The translations under genes were made by a program, and so were the position numbers. From contig JABDIW010000038.1 in NCBI GenBank assembly GCA_013003515.1, positions 1-16,614 on the forward strand: DNA of 16,614 nucleotides, written 5' to 3'. Origin of the DNA: Acidimicrobiia bacterium. Lineage in GTDB: Bacteria > Actinomycetota > Acidimicrobiia > Spongiisociales > UBA5794. Positions 13,612 to 16,614 of the stretch are shown piece after piece (the first letter of the stretch is position 1; each line of letters starts with the position of its first letter). The notes beneath the pieces are model-generated. The model was given only the letters and a program-made list of their open reading frames with translations, made no database searches and was not told where the DNA came from.

Positions 13612-13617
13612 ACGTTA
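13612..13617 (-). promoter_or_regulatory. Possible -10 element of the flavin reductase operon
   Basis: TAACGT on the minus strand would start transcription near 13605, leaving about 20 bases with a GAGGAG ribosome-binding site. No good -35 was found. Confidence 0.3.
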
Positions 13618-13658
13618 CCGAGGCTCGTGTGCCAGTTTCTCGGACCGCCTGGAAGGAA

Positions 13659-14384
13659 CTACTTCTCGCCGAGCGGGACCACGTCGCCGGGTCCCGTGTC
13701 CTCGATGGTCACGGTCGGGCTTCCGAAAAACGCGACGTCTCCAACACCGGTCAGGTCGACGTCGAGGGTGTCGGTCACCCAGACAGCGGCGTCCGCGGTG
13801 CCCGTGGACGTGACGGTCGTGTCGGCGGTGGCGAGATCGGTCGCGTCGTAGTTGCCAACACCGGTGAGGCGCACCGTCTGTGTGCCGGCGGTGCCGCCGA
13901 CGTCGATGTCCCCAACGCCCGACAGCTCGACGTCGAGTGTGTTCGGTGTGAGGACGCCGACACGGATGTCTCCGACACCAGATAGGGAGATCGAGAAGCT
14001 TGTCGCCGAGGTGCGGGGAAGGTCGATGTCACCGACCCCGGACAGTGCGAGCGACGTGATCGACGGTGTCGTCACCCGATAGATCGGGGTCTGTGTCGGC
14101 TCGATGTCGTATCCCCGCTTCGTGTTGATGCGCAAGCTGTCCGAGTCGGCGTTCGTCTCGATGTACTCCAGGAGGTTCTCGTCGCACTCGATTGTCAACG
14201 ACCAATCCGGGCCCTCTTCGAGAAAGACGTCGCCTTCGCCGACGAGCTCGAATTGGTCGAACGATCCAACATCGCGACTGACGGTGACGATGGTGCCGTC
14301 GCCATCGACCCGACCGGTTCCGATGATCTCGTTGCATCCGGAGATGACCAGCACCGTGGCCAGCAACAGAATGAAGGTGCGCAC
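13659..14384 (-). CDS. DUF2807 (GIN-domain) lipoprotein with repeated beta-helix rungs
   Basis: A 241-residue protein starting with a lipoprotein signal (MRTFILLLATVLVISGC, Cys17). The next part, VSRDVGSFDQFELVGEGDVFLEEG, is the classic opening of DUF2807 domains, followed by a segment like IECDENLLEYIETNADSDSL. From about residue 112 the chain has regular rungs beginning LSGVGD, LSGVGD, LSGVGD, LTGVGN, TSTGTAD, LTGVGD and DTGPGD, spaced 20, 20, 19, 19, 19 and 18 residues apart. This fits a right-handed beta-helix exposed at the outer surface of the membrane. The family is a putative adhesin head; its ligand is unknown. The start is GTG at 14382-14384, with a strong AGGGAGG four bases upstream. 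Confidence 0.88.
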   Translation of the reverse strand: MRTFILLLATVLVISGCNEIIGTGRVDGDGTIVTVSRDVGSFDQFELVGEGDVFLEEGPDWSLTIECDENLLEYIETNADSDSLRINTKRGYDIEPTQTPIYRVTTPSITSLALSGVGDIDLPRTSATSFSISLSGVGDIRVGVLTPNTLDVELSGVGDIDVGGTAGTQTVRLTGVGNYDATDLATADTTVTSTGTADAAVWVTDTLDVDLTGVGDVAFFGSPTVTIEDTGPGDVVPLGEK

Positions 14385-14480
14385 GGGACCTCCCTTGGTG
14401 TCTGCCGATCAGCGTCCCGCGGCGCTCGGGCTGCCGATAGGGCCCGAATGCTCTGTCAGGCGAGGCGACCGTGGGGTGGA

Positions 14481-14486
14481 TAGGCT
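14481..14486 (+). promoter_or_regulatory. Leaderless -10 element for the SDR gene
   Basis: TAGGCT ends six bases before the ATG at 14493, with no ribosome-binding site in the gap. The 108-base region back to 14385 also holds the 5' signals of the divergent DUF2807 gene and an 8-base direct repeat, CTGCCGAT, at 14402-14409 and 14431-14438; no other feature is seen there. Confidence 0.45.
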
Positions 14487-14492
14487 CGTCAC

Positions 14493-15269
14493 ATGGACAT
14501 CAGAGTGGATGGAAAAGCCGCGGTCGTGACCGGAGCGAGTCGCGGGATCGGCGAAGCGATCACCCGCGAGCTGCTCGACAGTGGCGCCACCGGCGTCGTC
14601 ATCACCAGCCGCAAACAGGAGAACCTCGACGGCGCCATGGCTCGGCTCGACGCAGGAGAGCGCGTCGTCGCCGTTGCAGCTCGCGCCGACGACGAGGAAG
14701 ACGCCGCCAGGGCGATCCAGACGGCAGTCGACGAGTTCGGCGCGTGCGACATCGTCGTCGCCAACGCCGGCACGAATCCGTCGTTTGGCCCGATGGTGAG
14801 CGTCGATCTCGGAGGAGTCGACAAGACCTGGTCCGTCAACCAGCGGGGTCCACTGCTGCTTGCCCGAGCCGCCTGGAACGGGTGGATGGGTGAGAACGGC
14901 GGGGCCATCGTCAACGTCGCATCGATCGCCGGGCTCACCGTCTCGCCGTTCATGGGCGCCTACAACGTGTCGAAGGCAGCGCTGATCCACCTCACCCGGC
15001 AGCTGGCGCTGGAGATGGCGCCGGGAGTTCGGGTGAATGCGGTTGCTCCCGCGGTGGTGCGCACCAAGCTCGCGTCGGCGCTGTGGGAGCACAATGAGGA
15101 CGCTGCGGCCAACGCTCACCCGATGGGTCGCATCGGGGAGCCGGAGGATGTTGCGCGCGCCGTCGTGTTCCTCGCCTCTGAGGCCGCGGGTTGGATCACG
15201 GGAGTCACCGTACCGGTGGACGGCGGGGTCACCGGAGCCAAATCCGCTCAGGTGCTCGAGCTGCCCTAG
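14493..15269 (+). CDS. Short-chain dehydrogenase/reductase (SDR)
   Basis: A 258-residue classical SDR. TGASRGIG (13-20) is the dinucleotide-binding motif, ANAG the structural motif, VASIAG supplies Ser144, and YNVSK gives the catalytic Tyr157 and Lys161. The C-terminal PMGRIGEPEDVARAVVFLAS and WITGVTVPVDGG are the usual end of the fold. After the first strand, TSRKQENL lacks an acidic residue at the end of beta-2, and the S-R-K set suggests NADPH preference, though this is inference. It would reduce or oxidise a carbonyl/alcohol in the cytosol; the substrate is not predictable. The ATG at 14493 is supported by the -10 element six bases upstream. The TAG stop shares CTAG with the convergent DUF4032 gene. 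Confidence 0.9.
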   Translation: MDIRVDGKAAVVTGASRGIGEAITRELLDSGATGVVITSRKQENLDGAMARLDAGERVVAVAARADDEEDAARAIQTAVDEFGACDIVVANAGTNPSFGPMVSVDLGGVDKTWSVNQRGPLLLARAAWNGWMGENGGAIVNVASIAGLTVSPFMGAYNVSKAALIHLTRQLALEMAPGVRVNAVAPAVVRTKLASALWEHNEDAAANAHPMGRIGEPEDVARAVVFLASEAAGWITGVTVPVDGGVTGAKSAQVLELP

Positions 15270-16468
15270 ACCTCTGGAAGTGGGTAGCCGGGCTTTCCCG
15301 CAGCGACCCATGACTCGAAGGCGACTTCGTTGTCCATGTCATGTCCCGCCTCGCTGGCGAGGACGTATCGATGGTGGAGGAAGTCGGTGTATCCCTGAAC
15401 CGGATTGGCGCCCGGAGGCAGGGCAGCCTTGATCCGCTCCAGCATCGGCTCGAAGACACTCACCCGCCACTGGATTGCAGCAATGGCCTTACCCGACGCC
15501 GTCTCGGGTGCGAACTTCGCCTCGTGGTAGCGGAGATCGGCGAGGATCTGTTTGGCCTGGTGCTCAGCTGCGTCGATGCGGGTGAGCTCGCGAAGTCTCG
15601 TCTTGTGGAAGGTGCGGGCCCCGACCCGGGCACGGAGCCGGAGGCGGTTGCCACCGTCGTCCGGGATCAGCTCGACTTCGCCGACTTCGAACCCCAGCCC
15701 GTTGAGTCGCGCCACACGCTCGGCGATGCGGTAGTGCTCGTTCTCGCCGACGATGACCTCCTGCGACAGCTCAGACCACAGTCCCTGGTACCGCGCCGCG
15801 ATGTCCTCTCCGAGCTCGAGGTCTGCATCGTCGAATTCGAGGCCCTGAGACGCAGCGATGTCGGCCATGCCGCCGGCGACGTTGATCTTCATGATCTCGA
15901 TGTCCTCGAGGCGCTGGCCCGTGGTCAGCTCGTCGTGGACTGCCGATGTCTCCGCATCGATCATGATGGCGTCGATCGAGCCGGCGTCATACCGATACAG
16001 CACGTTCGACAGTGAGCAATCGCCCCAGAAGCAGCCGGCGAGATGGAGCTCGACGAGGAGACCGGCAAAGGCGTCCAGCATCTGGGTACGACGCTGCCCG
16101 AAGCCGCCTCCGGAAATCAGCTCCCGATAGGGGAACGCGTAGCTCACGTATCGGGTTATGACGGCGCCCGACCACTCCTCGGTCGGGTCGACCCAGGGTC
16201 GCTCGACGAATCCGACCGGCGTCACCGAGGGGACGTCCCGATCGCGGAACTCGCGCAGCATCTCGTACTCGTGACGGGCGACAGAAAGCGGGAGCTCCTT
16301 GATGGCGTAGATGTCGTGGCGGTAGGGGACGAAGACGATCTCGTGACGGTGGATGCCTGCTGGCAGGTCGGCGAGGCGGTCGGGATCCCATTCGGTGATC
16401 GACCGATCCCATTCGAGGTCGAGGAAGTCGGGATGCCCGGCTCGTGTGGAGATGTGTGGTGTGGCCAT
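15266..16468 (-). CDS. DUF4032 protein with a kinase-like N-terminal domain
   Basis: A 400-residue soluble protein. The N-terminal 180 residues resemble the lipopolysaccharide kinase/RIO-like fold: Lys57 in IYAIKELP, a helix with Glu67/Glu69 (RHEYEML), a catalytic loop LHLAGCFWGDCSLSNVL with Asp150 and Asn155, and Asp171 in MIDAET as the metal-binding position of the DFG equivalent. The C-terminal half is the DUF4032 domain, with a QWRVSVFEPML segment and a FLHHRYVLASEAGHDM end. Phosphotransfer is plausible because the key residues are present, but no substrate is known for the family. The ATG at 16466-16468 begins the conserved N-terminus; the 36-residue extension to 16576 overlaps the divergent gene. 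CAGAAT eight bases upstream could be its -10. Confidence 0.85.
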   Translation of the reverse strand: MATPHISTRAGHPDFLDLEWDRSITEWDPDRLADLPAGIHRHEIVFVPYRHDIYAIKELPLSVARHEYEMLREFRDRDVPSVTPVGFVERPWVDPTEEWSGAVITRYVSYAFPYRELISGGGFGQRRTQMLDAFAGLLVELHLAGCFWGDCSLSNVLYRYDAGSIDAIMIDAETSAVHDELTTGQRLEDIEIMKINVAGGMADIAASQGLEFDDADLELGEDIAARYQGLWSELSQEVIVGENEHYRIAERVARLNGLGFEVGEVELIPDDGGNRLRLRARVGARTFHKTRLRELTRIDAAEHQAKQILADLRYHEAKFAPETASGKAIAAIQWRVSVFEPMLERIKAALPPGANPVQGYTDFLHHRYVLASEAGHDMDNEVAFESWVAAGKPGYPLPEV

Positions 16469-16488
16469 GTGTGCCCATTCTGGCTGGC

Positions 16489-16494
16489 TACGCT
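16489..16494 (+). promoter_or_regulatory. -10 element for the DUF971-like gene
   Basis: TACGCT ends nine bases before the ATG at 16504, in a 35-base divergent region. Transcription would start within about three bases of the start codon. Confidence 0.35.
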
Positions 16495-16503
16495 CCCGGC
16501 TCC

Positions 16504-16614
16504 ATGGACGTTCCGGTGCGTATCTCTGTCGAAGGCGGTTCTCGTGTCGTGATCGAGTGGGAATCCGGTCCGGCATCGACCATCTCCGCTCGGGACCTGC
16601 GAGCCGCGTGTGTT
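16504..16614 (+). CDS. DUF971 (gamma-butyrobetaine hydroxylase-like N-terminal) protein, 5' end only
   Basis: The first 37 codons of a gene that runs off the window. The peptide has two beta-strands (VRISVEGGSRVVIEWESG) followed by STISARDLRAAC, which fits DUF971: strand, W-x-x-G turn, strand, then 'LR..C'. Stand-alone DUF971 proteins are small and associated with iron-sulfur or Mrp-type functions; the domain also forms the N-terminus of gamma-butyrobetaine hydroxylase. Which applies cannot be told here. The start is supported by the TACGCT -10 upstream and by divergence from the DUF4032 gene. Confidence 0.6.
   Translation, partial: MDVPVRISVEGGSRVVIEWESGPASTISARDLRAACV

Noticed and set aside
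13740..14045. CRISPR-like or satellite repeats
   Set aside because: The DNA periodicity (57-60 bases) is explained by coding of beta-helix rungs in the DUF2807 protein and is imperfect at third positions.
14409..15311. 300-codon minus-strand open frame antisense to the SDR gene
   Set aside because: The SDR on the plus strand has all family motifs; the antisense frame has shadow composition and spans the promoter.
1..16614. tRNA, rRNA, riboswitch, integrase, transposase or defence genes
   Set aside because: I looked on both strands and found no cloverleaf with a GTTCRA loop, no ribosomal RNA signatures and no protein with such motifs; the region reads as core chromosome.

Overview
This window is high-GC DNA (about two-thirds G+C by eye) with compact coding, frequent GTG starts and several start codons placed 6-8 bases after a TANNNT hexamer, as expected of leaderless transcripts. 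These traits, together with a DivIVA-domain coiled-coil protein, an actinobacterial-type SerC, a DUF4032 kinase-like protein and a DnaE2 tail, point to an actinobacterium. Acidimicrobiia is my best guess, but that is inference and not proven by the sequence. It reads as ordinary chromosome: I see no integrase, transposase, phage gene, CRISPR array, tRNA or rRNA, and no stretch over about 110 bases without a gene.

Layout. 1-1400: the last 44 codons of an error-prone DNA polymerase (DnaE2), then a minus-strand pair, SixA-type phosphohistidine phosphatase and a DivIVA-domain coiled-coil protein. The latter has its own sigma-70-like promoter wrapped in TAGTCA/TGACTA repeats. 1400-4150: a GNAT acetyltransferase, a coupled lipid-related pair (glycolipid-binding-like protein and YhhN/lysoplasmalogenase-like membrane protein), a DUF4870-like membrane protein and an SRPBCC protein. 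4149-6480: divergent phosphoserine aminotransferase (serC) and a class I aminotransferase. 6460-8435: lipoate-protein ligase family gene followed by a single ORF that joins a complete type II 3-dehydroquinate dehydratase (AroQ) to a complete alpha/beta hydrolase. 8507-11680: a lipoprotein, an ABC exporter half-transporter and a coupled Nudix hydrolase. 11677-13585: a tightly coupled operon of flavin reductase-like protein, UspA-like protein and subfamily I haloalkane dehalogenase. 13659-16614: a DUF2807 lipoprotein with 18-20-residue repeats, an SDR oxidoreductase, a DUF4032 kinase-like protein and the start of a DUF971-like gene.

How it works together. Much of the window is housekeeping or small-molecule metabolism: serine and shikimate pathways, lipoylation, detoxification and envelope proteins. 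Three co-directional pairs overlap by GTGA or TGATG and are likely translationally coupled. All six convergent gene pairs meet with stop codons overlapping or one base apart, twice by sharing one CTAG palindrome, so there is no room for intergenic intrinsic terminators.

I did not find an obvious new defence or mobile system. The strongest unusual items are the AroQ-alpha/beta hydrolase fusion, the repeat-wrapped promoter of the DivIVA-like gene, and the recurring shared-stop and leaderless-promoter architecture.
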